A DNA stretch of 64,000 bases. It comes from JAFGRU01 sp016934985 (GTDB taxonomy: Bacteria; Desulfobacterota; Desulfuromonadia; Desulfuromonadales; JAAYDE01). Shown in pieces: positions 1 through 8,404 of this stretch; positions within the stretch are counted from its first letter, which is position 1, and each line of letters starts with the position of its first letter. The translations under genes and the position numbers were made by a program. Below the pieces are notes generated by a model. That model saw only the letters and a program-made list of their open reading frames with translations. It was not told the DNA's origin and searched no databases. The stretch covers positions 1,302,001 through 1,366,000 of the forward strand of contig CAXXJQ010000003.1 of assembly GCA_963665045.2 (NCBI GenBank), in the 5' to 3' direction.

Positions 1-2
1 TG

Positions 3-413
3 GGAGCCATCCTGTTTTTGGGTTTAACGATAGTGCTCATGATTCTTCGCAGTTGGCTCTATCGCGGCAAGCAGGTCGATGCCGCACCCACCTGGGGATG
101 CGGTTTTACCCGCGCTACTCCGCGCATCCAATACACCGGGACCTCTTTCGCTGCTCCGGCACTGGAATTTTTTGGTCCCGTCGCTCCGCTTAGCGAGGAG
201 TACACCGGCCTTGATGGACCTTTTCCAAAGCCTTCATCCTATCAATCGAAGCCCCAGGACCTGGCCGAGGAAACAGCCACCACCGGGGTGGCTCTTCCCA
301 TTTTCCGGGCTCTTAAGCGTTTACGCTGGATTCAGCATGGTAATATCCAGCTTTATATCGCCTATATCGTTGTGGCCATCATCCTCTCAATTTTAATAAC
401 TTTTTTAGTATAA
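3..413 (+). CDS. HyfB-like proton-translocating membrane subunit, 3' end only
   Basis: The 5' part lies outside the window; the frame is open from base 3 and ends at TAA 411-413. The visible ~136 residues have a transmembrane stretch, then a short cytoplasmic segment with the TWGCGF signature usual near the C-terminus of hydrogenase-4 component B/HycC antiporter-like subunits, and a final membrane helix rich in I and V. Family knowledge: these NuoL/M-like subunits pump H+ or Na+ in group 4 hydrogenases and related complexes. It is the first gene seen of a tight operon (4 bases to the next start). It probably belongs to the Ehr-type complex described downstream. Family call is secure; function within this complex is inferred. 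Confidence 0.85.
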   Translation, partial: GAILFLGLTIVLMILRSWLYRGKQVDAAPTWGCGFTRATPRIQYTGTSFAAPALEFFGPVAPLSEEYTGLDGPFPKPSSYQSKPQDLAEETATTGVALPIFRALKRLRWIQHGNIQLYIAYIVVAIILSILITFLV

Positions 414-417
414 CCAC

Positions 418-1335
418 ATGCAAACAGTCATTCTTATTATCATATCGCTTCTTATTATCCCGGTCCTGGCCGCGTTTATCAAAAAGGTCAAAGCTCTTTT
501 AACCGGCAAACAGGGGCCGCCTCTGCTGATCAAGTACTACACCCTGGTTAAGCTGTTCGCCAAAGGTTCGGTCTACAGTACCTCCACCACCTTTATCTTC
601 CGCTTCATGCCCGTCGTTGCCCTTGCAGCCCCGCTTATGGCCCTCCTTTTCCTTCCTCTGGCCGGCGCCCCGGCCCTCCTGTTCTTTGCCGGGGATGCCA
701 TCCTGATCTTTTATCTCCTGGGTCTGGCCCGTTTTTTTACTGTCTGTGCTGCTCTTGACACCGCCTCCCCCTTTGAGGGAATGGGCGCTTCACGGGAAGC
801 TTTTTTCTCGGTTCTGAGCGAAGCCACCCTGTTTATGGTCCTGGTGCTCTTTTACCGCATTAACGGCTCCTTGTCCTTTTCTTCCTACTTCCAGGGTAAC
901 AATCCCATCAATCTTTGGAGTGCGGAAGGGACTCTTCTCCTTCTCGTTGTTGCCGCCCTCTTCATGGTCCTTCTTGCGGAGAACGCCCGCGTCCCGGTTG
1001 ACGACCCGGCAACCCACCTCGAACTGACCATGATCCATGAGGTCATGATTCTCGATCACAGCGGTCCCGACCTGGCTCTCATCGAATTGGGCGCCTGGAC
1101 CAAACTTTACTTCTACGCTGCCTTTATCGCCAACATAATGACACCGATCTATCCAGGCAAGCCATGGGCAACGGCGCTGGTCTTTCTGCTCATCATCGTT
1201 TTCATCTATTTCGCCGTCGGTTTGGTCGAGTCCATTACGGCCCGATCGAAAATGAACCTGGTTCCCAAATTCATTCTGACCTCCTTTTCCTTTGCCTTTT
1301 TCGCCACCATCCTGACCATGGAGTTGACCCGATGA
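418..1335 (+). CDS. HyfC/HycD-like (NuoH-like) membrane subunit
   Basis: 305 residues with about eight hydrophobic helices. It carries the family-typical loop with GMGASREAFFS and the later stretch VDDPATHLELTMIHEVM followed by LDHSGPDLA, which mark the HyfC/HycD branch of the NuoH/ND1 family. In complex I this subunit joins the peripheral arm to the pump modules and carries the acidic loop coupling electron transfer to ion translocation. It starts 4 bases after the HyfB-like gene and its TGA overlaps the ATG of the next gene, so the genes are co-translated. Whether it binds a quinone here cannot be told from sequence. Confidence 0.92.
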   Translation: MQTVILIIISLLIIPVLAAFIKKVKALLTGKQGPPLLIKYYTLVKLFAKGSVYSTSTTFIFRFMPVVALAAPLMALLFLPLAGAPALLFFAGDAILIFYLLGLARFFTVCAALDTASPFEGMGASREAFFSVLSEATLFMVLVLFYRINGSLSFSSYFQGNNPINLWSAEGTLLLLVVAALFMVLLAENARVPVDDPATHLELTMIHEVMILDHSGPDLALIELGAWTKLYFYAAFIANIMTPIYPGKPWATALVFLLIIVFIYFAVGLVESITARSKMNLVPKFILTSFSFAFFATILTMELTR

Positions 1336-1985
1336 TACCCTTGGTTGATTCCCTGTTGGCATTGGTTTTTCTGACAGTCCTTTTTTCCCTGAACTGCCAT
1401 CGCCTTCTAGGCCTTATCCGGATTATGGCCATTCAGGGCATTATCGTTTCGCTGATTCCGTTTCTTCTGGAAAAGCCTGAGGGCACGCTTCTGGTCAATG
1501 TCGGAGTTTTGCTGGTCATTGTTATCGTCAAAGGTCTGATCATTCCCGGGATGCTGCTGTTCGCCATCCGCAAGGTTCAGATCCGCAAGGAAGTGGAACC
1601 GATCATCAGCTATAACGCTTCTATTTTTATCGGCTTGCTGGTCATTTACGTATCCGTTCTCATTAGTGGCAGGATGCATCTCACCGCGCTGAGCAGCTAC
1701 CCCCTTCTGCTGCCGGCCGCTTTCACCGCCCTTGCGGCCGGTCTTTTCCTTCTCATGGCACGCCGCAAGGCTATCACTCAAATCATTGGCTACCTGATGA
1801 TGGAAAATGGCATATACCTGGCTGGCGCCGTGCTGGCCAAGCACGCTCGCACCCAGCATATCGTGGAGTTCGGCATTCTCCTCGACCTTCTCGTCGGCGT
1901 CATGATCATGGGGATCATCCTCCACCGCATCAATCATTCCTATGACGATGCGGACACCACATTTCTGGAGCAACTGAAAGACTGA
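1332..1985 (+). CDS. HyfE-like membrane subunit
   Basis: 217 residues from the ATG at 1332, which overlaps the TGA of the preceding gene in an ATGA arrangement; this overlap decides the start over longer upstream alternatives. About seven membrane helices are visible, with a small basic loop (AIRKVQIRKEVEP) and the NuoK-like part in its C-terminal half (IGYLMMENGIYL, then LLDLLVGVMIMGI). HyfE proteins are NuoK-like proton-channel subunits of hydrogenase-4-type complexes. The acidic residue in the MMENG helix is in the place expected for the conserved membrane glutamate. Fourth-class evidence such as a partner structure is lacking; the operon position supports the assignment. Confidence 0.88.
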   Translation: MIPLVDSLLALVFLTVLFSLNCHRLLGLIRIMAIQGIIVSLIPFLLEKPEGTLLVNVGVLLVIVIVKGLIIPGMLLFAIRKVQIRKEVEPIISYNASIFIGLLVIYVSVLISGRMHLTALSSYPLLLPAAFTALAAGLFLLMARRKAITQIIGYLMMENGIYLAGAVLAKHARTQHIVEFGILLDLLVGVMIMGIILHRINHSYDDADTTFLEQLKD

Positions 1986-2046
1986 TAAAAACCAATTTTT
2001 ACCGGTAAATATACCGCAAAGCACTACGCAATAAGAATGAGTTGAT

Positions 2047-3471
2047 ATGTTCGAGCAAATCTACCTTTTTCCCATCGTCTTAGGCCTCATGGCTTTTATG
2101 CTGCCCCCCATCGCGGGACGCTTTCTCATGGCCCTGAGCGGTACCTTCCACCTGGGATTGGTGGTCGACACCCTGTTTATTGAATCACCGCCACCTTCTG
2201 ACTTTTTCCGCATCACTCCGGAAAGCCAGCTTGTTCTTCTGGTGACGGCCTTTCTTTTTCTCGCCATTACGGTCTATACCCTGTCCTATCTCGATCATGC
2301 GGAGATGGCCAACGAGTCCATTTTTTCCGGGTGCATGCTCCTTTTTCTCGGCACCATGAGCATGGCGGCTCTCGCCGACCATATCATCGTTTTCTGGATT
2401 GCCATCGAGGCCACCACCCTGGTCAGCGCACCCCTGATATTCTTCAATAAATCCAAGGAGGCCCTTGAGGCAACCTGGAAATATATCATGATCTGCTCAG
2501 TTGGTATCGCCCTGGCTCTGCTCGGCGCCTTTTTCATAATATTGGCCATGGGCCAGGGAGGCGAAAACATCACCCTGACCTTTACCGAACTCATCCGTTC
2601 TGCGCCGTCCATGAACCCGGTCTGGCTCAAAGGGGGCTTCATCTTTCTTCTTATCGGTTTCGGCACCAAAATGGGCCTGGCACCCATGCACACCTGGCTC
2701 CCCGACGCCCACAGCGAAGCACCCAGCCCCGCGTCCGCCCTTCTTTCCGGGGCTCTTCTCAACTGTGCCTTTCTCGGGGTTTTCAAAGCTCACAGCATTC
2801 TCTATGCGGCTGGCCTGGACTCCTTTTCGGGCAACCTGCTCATTGTTTTCGGCCTTCTTTCAATGCTCGTAGCTGCCGTCTTCATTATCCAGCAGTCTGA
2901 TTATAAGCGCCTTCTCGCCTATTCCAGCATTGAAAATATGGGCATCATCGCCATCGGCGTCGGCATCGGCGGCCTGGCGGCTTTCGGGGCCATGATCCAT
3001 CTCATTCACCACGCCCTCATCAAATCGAGCCTCTTCCTTTCGTCCGGCAATATTCTCCTTGGCTATGGAACTAAAAAGATCAAGGACACAGGGAATATGG
3101 CGCGCCTCATGCCGAAAACCTTTGTAGCCTTCACGGGCGGCTTTGCCGGCATCTCCGGCTTTCCGCCCTTCGGGCTCTTCTTGAGTGAGTTGCTGATCAT
3201 CCTCGGAGCTTTTAAACAAGGGGCTTACACAGTAGCAATTCTCTTCATCCTCTGTCTCATTCTCATTTTCGCCGGTGCCTCCAAAAGCGTTATCCGCATG
3301 TCTTTCGGCTCCTGGGAAGGTGAACTCCATACGGGAGAGACACTGATGCGCCTCATTCCTTCCTATGTGCTTCTCGCATCCTCCGTAGCCCTCTGCATCT
3401 GGATTCCGGAACGCCTCCATCAGCTCATTGTCAACGCCGTCGCCATGATCGGAGGAGGCATCCATGGATAA
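2047..3471 (+). CDS. HyfF-like proton-conducting antiporter subunit (NuoN/NuoM-like)
   Basis: 474 residues, polytopic, with the Proton_antipo_M core. Visible motifs include WIAIEATTLVSAPLIFF (glutamate in helix 5), KMGLAPMHTWLPDAHSEAPS and LLAYSSIENMGII, all typical of Mrp/Nuo antiporter-like subunits. It starts 61 bases after the HyfE-like gene and overlaps the next gene by 8 bases (ATG at 3464, TAA at 3469). With the HyfB-like protein the complex has at least two pump subunits; no HyfD-like third one is seen. Role inferred: ion translocation driven by the attached redox module. Confidence 0.92.
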   Translation: MFEQIYLFPIVLGLMAFMLPPIAGRFLMALSGTFHLGLVVDTLFIESPPPSDFFRITPESQLVLLVTAFLFLAITVYTLSYLDHAEMANESIFSGCMLLFLGTMSMAALADHIIVFWIAIEATTLVSAPLIFFNKSKEALEATWKYIMICSVGIALALLGAFFIILAMGQGGENITLTFTELIRSAPSMNPVWLKGGFIFLLIGFGTKMGLAPMHTWLPDAHSEAPSPASALLSGALLNCAFLGVFKAHSILYAAGLDSFSGNLLIVFGLLSMLVAAVFIIQQSDYKRLLAYSSIENMGIIAIGVGIGGLAAFGAMIHLIHHALIKSSLFLSSGNILLGYGTKKIKDTGNMARLMPKTFVAFTGGFAGISGFPPFGLFLSELLIILGAFKQGAYTVAILFILCLILIFAGASKSVIRMSFGSWEGELHTGETLMRLIPSYVLLASSVALCIWIPERLHQLIVNAVAMIGGGIHG

Positions 3472-4978
3472 ATTGCTTCCTGTCGCCAATGGCTGCATGT
3501 TACCCCGCAAAGAGATTCCCGTCCTGGATTTTACGCTTTTCCGCGATGAGCTCCTGGCCTTTGCCGAAAACGGCGGCTACATCGTCCAGTTCTTCGCTTT
3601 TACGGAAAACACCAGGCTCAAAGCACTGGCCGTTCTGCGCAAGGACACCAACCTCTATGCCGTATCCTGTCTGTTGCCGGATGAATACCAGGCCCTCACC
3701 GCTGAAAACAGCAAATTTCATCTTTTTGAACGGGAGATTGCAGAGCAGTACGGCGTCCGTCCCCTAAACCATCCCTGGCTGAAACCGGTTCGGTATCATG
3801 CCAATCAAAGGGGCTGCCAGGATATTTTCGGCAACGATTACAAAGAAGATATCCCCGGCAACTACGACTATTTCAGGGTTGAGGGGGAACAGATTCACGA
3901 GGTCGGCGTCGGCCCCGTTCACGCGGGAATTATCGAGCCCGGCCATTTCCGTTTTCAATGCATCGGTGAAATCGTACTGCACCTTGAAATTCAGCTCGGA
4001 TATCAACACCGCGGCGTTGAAAAGCTCTTAACCTCCTTCCCCTTCAAACGCCTGCCCGTAGTAGTTGAGGGGATTGCCGGGGATACAGCCATGGCCAACA
4101 GCATCTCCTACGCCCAGGCCGTGGAGGCCCTGTCTCTCTGTCACGATGCGGACACCACGGCAAGGACCCTGCGCACCGCCGCCCTTGAGCTGGAGCGTCT
4201 GGCCTGCCATGTGGGAGACCTCGGTGCCTTGAGCGGGGACGTCGCCTTCAACCCCCCGGCTGCTTATTACGGCAGGCTGCGCGGGGAATTCCTCAATCTA
4301 TTGGTCATTCTGTCGGGGAACCGTTTCGGCAGGGGCCTGATCCGTCCCGGCGGGGTGACCATGCCCCTTGATGAAAAAAATGCCGCCCTCATCGTTGCCA
4401 AGATCCAGGAGGTGCGGCCGGAAATCATCCAGGTGGCGGACCTGCTTTTCACAGCCCACACGGTCCTTTCCCGATTCGAGGCCTGTGGCCGGGTCGACCG
4501 CGATACAGCCATAGCCCTAGGCCTCGTGGGCGTTGCCGGCAGGGCGTCCGGCATCAATTATGACGCCAGAGTTGATTTCCCTACGGAAAAATCGGGCGAC
4601 TTCGCGCCCTGTAAACATATCCGCCAAAAAGGGGGCGTCTACTCCCGGGCCTGGGTGCGTTATGAAGAGATCCTCCATTCCCTGGATCAGGTTGAAAAAT
4701 TGGTTTCCGCCGCCAACCTGGGTAAAACCATTACCCCTAATCCGGTTGAAAACCTGGTGCCGGATGCGTTCGTGGTGACCTTAAATGAGGCCTGGCGGGG
4801 AGAACTTTCCCATTGCGTTCTGACCGACGCAGAGGGCCGCATTGCCCGCTACAAGATCAAAGACCCCTCTTTCCACAACTGGACCGGCCTGGCCATGGCC
4901 TTGCGCAACGAACAGATTTCCGATTTTCCGCTCAACAATAAGAGCTTTAATCTCTCTTATTGCGGATTCGATCTCTAA
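3464..4978 (+). CDS. HyfG/HycE-like large subunit (NuoC-NuoD fusion) lacking NiFe cysteine ligands
   Basis: 504 residues: a NuoC-like N-terminal domain (about 1-115) fused to a NuoD/hydrogenase large-subunit domain (about 140-504). In group 4 hydrogenases the nickel is held by CxxC near the start and CxxC near the end of the large domain. Here the first site reads EGIAGDTAMAN (202-212) and the last reads DPSFHN (467-472), so all four cysteines are gone while the surrounding family pattern is kept. This matches the energy-converting hydrogenase-related (Ehr) class known from comparative genomics, whose substrate is unknown. The protein is therefore unlikely to be a hydrogenase. Start overlaps the HyfF-like stop. 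Confidence 0.9.
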   Translation: MDKLLPVANGCMLPRKEIPVLDFTLFRDELLAFAENGGYIVQFFAFTENTRLKALAVLRKDTNLYAVSCLLPDEYQALTAENSKFHLFEREIAEQYGVRPLNHPWLKPVRYHANQRGCQDIFGNDYKEDIPGNYDYFRVEGEQIHEVGVGPVHAGIIEPGHFRFQCIGEIVLHLEIQLGYQHRGVEKLLTSFPFKRLPVVVEGIAGDTAMANSISYAQAVEALSLCHDADTTARTLRTAALELERLACHVGDLGALSGDVAFNPPAAYYGRLRGEFLNLLVILSGNRFGRGLIRPGGVTMPLDEKNAALIVAKIQEVRPEIIQVADLLFTAHTVLSRFEACGRVDRDTAIALGLVGVAGRASGINYDARVDFPTEKSGDFAPCKHIRQKGGVYSRAWVRYEEILHSLDQVEKLVSAANLGKTITPNPVENLVPDAFVVTLNEAWRGELSHCVLTDAEGRIARYKIKDPSFHNWTGLAMALRNEQISDFPLNNKSFNLSYCGFDL

Positions 4979-4996
4979 GAGGATAAAACAAGTACC

Positions 4997-5740
4997 ATGC
5001 TTAAACTGATCAGAACCAGAATCAATCAAGGCTACCGGACATCCTCCTACCCCAAAAAAGATATTCAACTCCATGAAAGCTACAGGGGACGTCCGCAGAT
5101 TAACCACAACTGCGATCCCGAACTGGCCCGACGCTGTGCGACCGCCTGCCCCCAGGACGCCATCGACCCCGAAAAAGGCCTCATCGATCTCGGTCGCTGC
5201 GTCTTCTGCGGCCTTTGTGAGCGCCTTTCCGAAGGGAAATTTATTTCATTCTCGACCAATTTCGAGCTCGGGGTAGCTGACCCTGCCCAACTCTTGTGCG
5301 ACGGCAACTTTCCTGACCTTGCCGCCCACAGCAAGCAGCACTTCAAAAGACTTTTCGGAAGGTCCCTTCAGTTACGTGAGGTTTCAGCCGCTGGGTGCAA
5401 CTGCTGCGAAGCTGACACCAATGTTTTGAACACCCCCTTCTTCGACCTGTCGCGGTTCGGTATTGATTTTGTTGCCTCGCCCCGCCATGCTGATGGCCTG
5501 TTCGTCACCGGGCCTGTATCGCGCAATATGAAAACTGCACTTTTAGATACCTACGATGCCATCCCCTCGCCAAAGGTCGTCATCGCCACCGGCAGCTGCG
5601 CCCTTTCCGGTGGCCCTTTTCGAGACAGCAGCGAGATCGTCCCTCTTCAGGACCTGCTTGAAGTTGACCTGTTCATTCCGGGTTGCCCACCACATCCGTT
5701 GACCATCCTCAGCGCCATGCTGAAATTTTTCAAGTTATAA
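4997..5740 (+). CDS. Ferredoxin domain fused to HyfI/NuoB-like small subunit
   Basis: 247 residues. Residues about 35-80 form a ferredoxin-like domain and 120-247 a NuoB/HyfI small subunit. The small subunit keeps four plausible ligands of the proximal 4Fe-4S cluster (C134 and C137 in GCNCCE, C201 in TGSCALSGG, C230 in PGCPPHP). The ferredoxin half is degenerate: C68, C71 and C74 plus C51-P can hold one cluster, but the second motif lacks its final CP and the first motif lacks one cysteine, so the other cluster is probably lost. In E. coli these functions are two genes (hyfH, hyfI). It ends the operon and is convergent with the next gene. Confidence 0.88.
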   Translation: MLKLIRTRINQGYRTSSYPKKDIQLHESYRGRPQINHNCDPELARRCATACPQDAIDPEKGLIDLGRCVFCGLCERLSEGKFISFSTNFELGVADPAQLLCDGNFPDLAAHSKQHFKRLFGRSLQLREVSAAGCNCCEADTNVLNTPFFDLSRFGIDFVASPRHADGLFVTGPVSRNMKTALLDTYDAIPSPKVVIATGSCALSGGPFRDSSEIVPLQDLLEVDLFIPGCPPHPLTILSAMLKFFKL

Positions 5741-5768
5741 CCTTTAAGGTTTTTCGCTCAATAATCTA

Positions 5769-6086
5769 TCAAGCGAGGTAATATAGAGGCTCCTCAATGG
5801 TACTCCCTCGGCATATCGGGCATTTCCCGGGTTTTGTCAGCCTTGTGCGCTTCTTGAAAACGAAGCCGCACCCTTTGCAGACCGGAGGAATGATTGCCAA
5901 CTGCTCCTTTCCCCGGCGACAGGACTGTTGAATGTGTTCCAGGTGACCAAATACATCCTTTTCGCGGATACCAACGGCCATGGAAATTTCTTTGGCCGAG
6001 ACCTTTCCCTCAGCCAGCATAATTCTTATCTTTTGGCGGATGCTTTCATCTTTCTCAGCTGGTATGGGGGGGGATTTTGGCTTCAT
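5769..6086 (-). CDS. Predicted transcriptional regulator, HTH plus zinc ribbon (COG3357-like)
   Basis: 105 residues from the ATG at 6086, chosen because AAAGGA lies 8-10 bases upstream; a longer frame to 6134 has no such site. The N-terminal half reads as a winged helix (AKEISMAVGIREKDVFGHLEHI) and the C-terminal half as a zinc ribbon with two CxxC knuckles (CKGCGF and CPICRG). This architecture is known as a predicted regulator common in archaea and deltaproteobacteria; its targets are unknown. It faces the Ehr operon tail to tail with a 28-base gap, so regulation of that operon is possible but not shown. Confidence 0.78.
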   Translation of the reverse strand: MKPKSPPIPAEKDESIRQKIRIMLAEGKVSAKEISMAVGIREKDVFGHLEHIQQSCRRGKEQLAIIPPVCKGCGFVFKKRTRLTKPGKCPICRGSTIEEPLYYLA

Positions 6087-6339
6087 AATCAGGTCCTTTA
6101 AAAGCTGCCTCCGATTCAAATTAATAACTGCCATGACGAGGGCAGCACCATTTCCAAAAAAACCACAAAAATCAATTCACTGACAAAGAGGCTCGCCCAT
6201 CCCCAGGCCTGCCACTTCCCATCCGTTGGGATAATAATTTCATACAGATATTCATTCTTCAAGGTTGATAATTTTCTAATTTTTAATTAAAGTGTAACAG
6301 CTTTGTTATTTAATCCCCTCACAAAAGGAGAAGCTTAAA

Positions 6340-6774
6340 ATGACCCGAAGCCTCAATCTATTGATCGCAACCATTATTCTGTCCCTTTTGGTCGTCGGCT
6401 GCCAGTCGGAACCCAAGATCAACATCAAGGAAGGCCAGTGGAAAATAACCACCAATGTTAAAATGACAGGTATCCCAATGCAGATGCCGCCTTTTACCAC
6501 CACCCAGTGCATAACCAAGGATGACCTCGTCCCCAAAACCAGCCAGCCGAACCAGCCCGACCAAAATACCAAAATAACCAATCTTAAAATCACCGGTAAT
6601 ACCGTTTCTTACGATATCAGTTCAAAAACCCAGGGTGGCGAAATGGTCGGGCACAGTACCGTCACTTACAATGGCGACAAGATGACGGGAACCATGACTG
6701 CCAAGGTTCAGCCAGGCAACATGGAAATGTCCTACACTATGAAAGGCCACAGGATCGGCGACTGCCCGAAATAG
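6340..6774 (+). CDS. DUF3617-family lipoprotein
   Basis: 144 residues. The N-terminus is a lipoprotein signal ending in the lipobox VVGC (cysteine 21), so the mature protein is probably lipid-anchored. The body contains EGQWKITTNVKMTGIPMQMP, TTQCITKDDLVP and a closing cysteine in IGDCPK, the pattern of the DUF3617 family of small periplasmic proteins of unknown function. Strong ribosome site AAAAGGAGAAG just upstream of the ATG. It is a single-gene unit: an intrinsic terminator follows at 6797-6834. No functional hint from neighbours. Confidence 0.82.
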   Translation: MTRSLNLLIATIILSLLVVGCQSEPKINIKEGQWKITTNVKMTGIPMQMPPFTTTQCITKDDLVPKTSQPNQPDQNTKITNLKITGNTVSYDISSKTQGGEMVGHSTVTYNGDKMTGTMTAKVQPGNMEMSYTMKGHRIGDCPK

Positions 6775-6796
6775 TTATCCATTTTTAATTTGACAT

Positions 6797-6834
6797 AAAA
6801 GCCGGAGGAAACCATCATGGTCCTCCGGCTTTTT
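6797..6834 (+). terminator. Intrinsic terminator after the DUF3617 lipoprotein gene
   Basis: A 13-base stem, AAAAGCCGGAGGA paired with TCCTCCGGCTTTT, with an 11-base loop and a T-rich tail. It lies 23 bases after the lipoprotein stop. Confidence 0.85.
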
Positions 6835-6864
6835 AATTTTCCCTATCCTACCCAATAAAGCTCT

Positions 6865-7920
6865 ATGCCTGATTCAACCTTTTTTCTCAAGGATATTCCA
6901 CCTTACCAGTCACAGTGGTGGCTTCCTTCCAGCCACCTTCAAACAGTCTATCCGGTCTTGTTCCGGAACATCGTACTCCCACCCTATGGCCGCGAACGAC
7001 TCGAACTCCACGACGGTGATTTCCTCAACCTCGACTGGTTGCCCTTGGGGAATAAACGTCTTGTAATCATATCCCACGGCCTCGAGGGCCATTCAAAACG
7101 GGCCTACGTCATGGGTATGGCCCAGATGGCCATTAACGAAGGCTGGGATGTCCTGGCATGGAATTTCCGCGCCTGTGGGGGTGAAAACAATCGCCTGCCG
7201 CGTTTATACTGTAACGCCGACACCGAAGACCTGCATGCCGTTTTAAGCTGCGCGGAGGCGAGGGGTTATTCCCAGATTGCCCTGGTCGGTTTCAGCATGG
7301 GGGCCAATGTCAACCTCCTCTATCTTGGCAGGGAAGCCAGCCGCGTTCCTGAATGCGTCGTCGCAGCTGTGGCTATCTCTGCACCCTGTGATCTTAAAGG
7401 TTGTGCCAATGCCCTGGCCCGCCCCGAATGCAAGCTGTATATGAAGCGTTTTTTGGCCGAGTTGAGAAAAAAGCTGGAAATCAAACAACGCCAATTTCCC
7501 CATTTGATCTCCCTCGAAGGTTACGAAAAAATTAAGGATTTTCGTGGGTTCGACGACCGCTATACGGCTCCTTTTCACGGCTTTGCCAATGCCGAGGATT
7601 ATTGGGAGCGTTGCAGCTGCCTTCCTCGGCTTGAATCCATCCGGGTGCCGACTCTCCTCATCAATGCCGCCAACGATCCCTTCCTGAGCCCGAGCTGTTA
7701 CCCACCGACCCTGCAGAATCGGCTTGTCAATTTAGTCACTCCTGAGCAGGGCGGCCATTGCGGTTTTGTGAGCAGCGGAAATCGAAACCGCTACTGGTCC
7801 GAACAGGCCGCCGCTACGTTCCTGGCGTCCCTTTCTTCTTCTAAGGCGAGTACCGGTCAGAAGCCCATGGCAACTTCCCAATCATCGGCGAAGATATCAG
7901 AATCTCCGAATTCGGGATAG
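6865..7920 (+). CDS. YheT-family alpha/beta hydrolase
   Basis: 351 residues, close to the usual length of the COG0429/YheT (ABHD1/3-like) family. Visible: the N-terminal SSHLQTVYP signature, HGLEGHSKRAYV (oxyanion region), nucleophile elbow GFSMGAN with S144, acid D271 in NAANDPF, and H298 in GGHCGF, a complete Ser-Asp-His triad. These are predicted cytosolic esterases/lipases with poorly known natural substrates. The last 64 bases overlap the convergent small gene at 7857-8081, and the final ~25 residues are low-complexity and probably non-essential. Confidence 0.87.
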   Translation: MPDSTFFLKDIPPYQSQWWLPSSHLQTVYPVLFRNIVLPPYGRERLELHDGDFLNLDWLPLGNKRLVIISHGLEGHSKRAYVMGMAQMAINEGWDVLAWNFRACGGENNRLPRLYCNADTEDLHAVLSCAEARGYSQIALVGFSMGANVNLLYLGREASRVPECVVAAVAISAPCDLKGCANALARPECKLYMKRFLAELRKKLEIKQRQFPHLISLEGYEKIKDFRGFDDRYTAPFHGFANAEDYWERCSCLPRLESIRVPTLLINAANDPFLSPSCYPPTLQNRLVNLVTPEQGGHCGFVSSGNRNRYWSEQAAATFLASLSSSKASTGQKPMATSQSSAKISESPNSG

Positions 7921-8081
7921 TTTTCACCTCTGGCGCCGCTACCATCATCAATGAGGATTTCATTAATAAAGATCTGTTTTATTTCACCGTCCCTGAATAT
8001 TACCTTGACGACGTCACCGTTTTCTCTTGTTCTAAACATCATTCCGGTTTCTATATTTTTTAATGCCTTATCAATATTCAT
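7857..8081 (-). CDS. Small protein with C-terminal aDDWE motif (DUF2829/Tad2-like?)
   Basis: 74 residues, preceded by TAAGGA 6 bases from the ATG. It starts MNIDKALKNIETGMMFRTR and ends with DIFADDWEVA; the ALxxLxxG start and the DDWE end are typical of small DUF2829 (MW1434)-type proteins, a family often found in phages and plasmids and including the Tad2 anti-Thoeris proteins. The match is by eye and weak. It overlaps the 3' end of the YheT gene by 64 bases on the opposite strand. No phage genes are nearby, so an anti-defence role is only a possibility. Confidence 0.55.
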   Translation of the reverse strand: MNIDKALKNIETGMMFRTRENGDVVKVIFRDGEIKQIFINEILIDDGSGARGENYPEFGDSDIFADDWEVAMGF

Positions 8082-8239
8082 ATTTTTCCTTACCGCAAAA
8101 ATTTATGACTTTTCCCTATATTTACATTTTCCCAAGTTCTGTCCAAGAAACAAGAATGAACCCGGATTATTTTTGAAGATTTTTTTAATCCTCCAATTGT
8201 GCCCAAATTTACGCCGTTTTCCCTCCTGTCTCTTCGACC

Positions 8240-8259
8240 TGCCTGCCGGTACACCGGCA
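8240..8259. repeat. Short perfect palindromic repeat
   Basis: CCTGCCGG, a 4-base TACA loop, then CCGGCAGG. It has the look of the small GC-rich palindromes scattered in intergenic DNA of many proteobacteria. Only one full copy is seen in this window. Confidence 0.5.
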
Positions 8260-8341
8260 GGACAAGTTTATGTCCATAGCTTAATCTGATATATATTTTA
8301 CGGTTACCCTGCAAAAATCTAATTCAACGGGGTTAAAATCA

Positions 8342-8370
8342 AAAAACACAGCCTGTGAGGCTGTGTTTTT
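8342..8370 (-). terminator. Intrinsic terminator, T-rich on both strands
   Basis: A 13-base perfect stem AAAAACACAGCCT / AGGCTGTGTTTTT with a 3-base loop, placed 35 bases past the stop of the minus-strand protease gene at 8405. T runs on both sides allow bidirectional use. Confidence 0.8.
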
Positions 8371-8404
8371 TTGCAGAATTCTTCAATTTTATATTTAACA
8401 GCGT

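Noticed and set aside
790..1362. Open frame of 190 codons opposite the HyfC-like gene
   Set aside because: It is a reverse-strand shadow of a well-conserved membrane protein gene, with no ribosome site or domain.
8090..8314. 74-codon frame on the minus strand containing YGHKLVLPVYRQAGRRDRR
   Set aside because: It is produced by the palindromic repeat at 8240-8259 and has no ribosome site; such readings are common over small GC-rich repeats.
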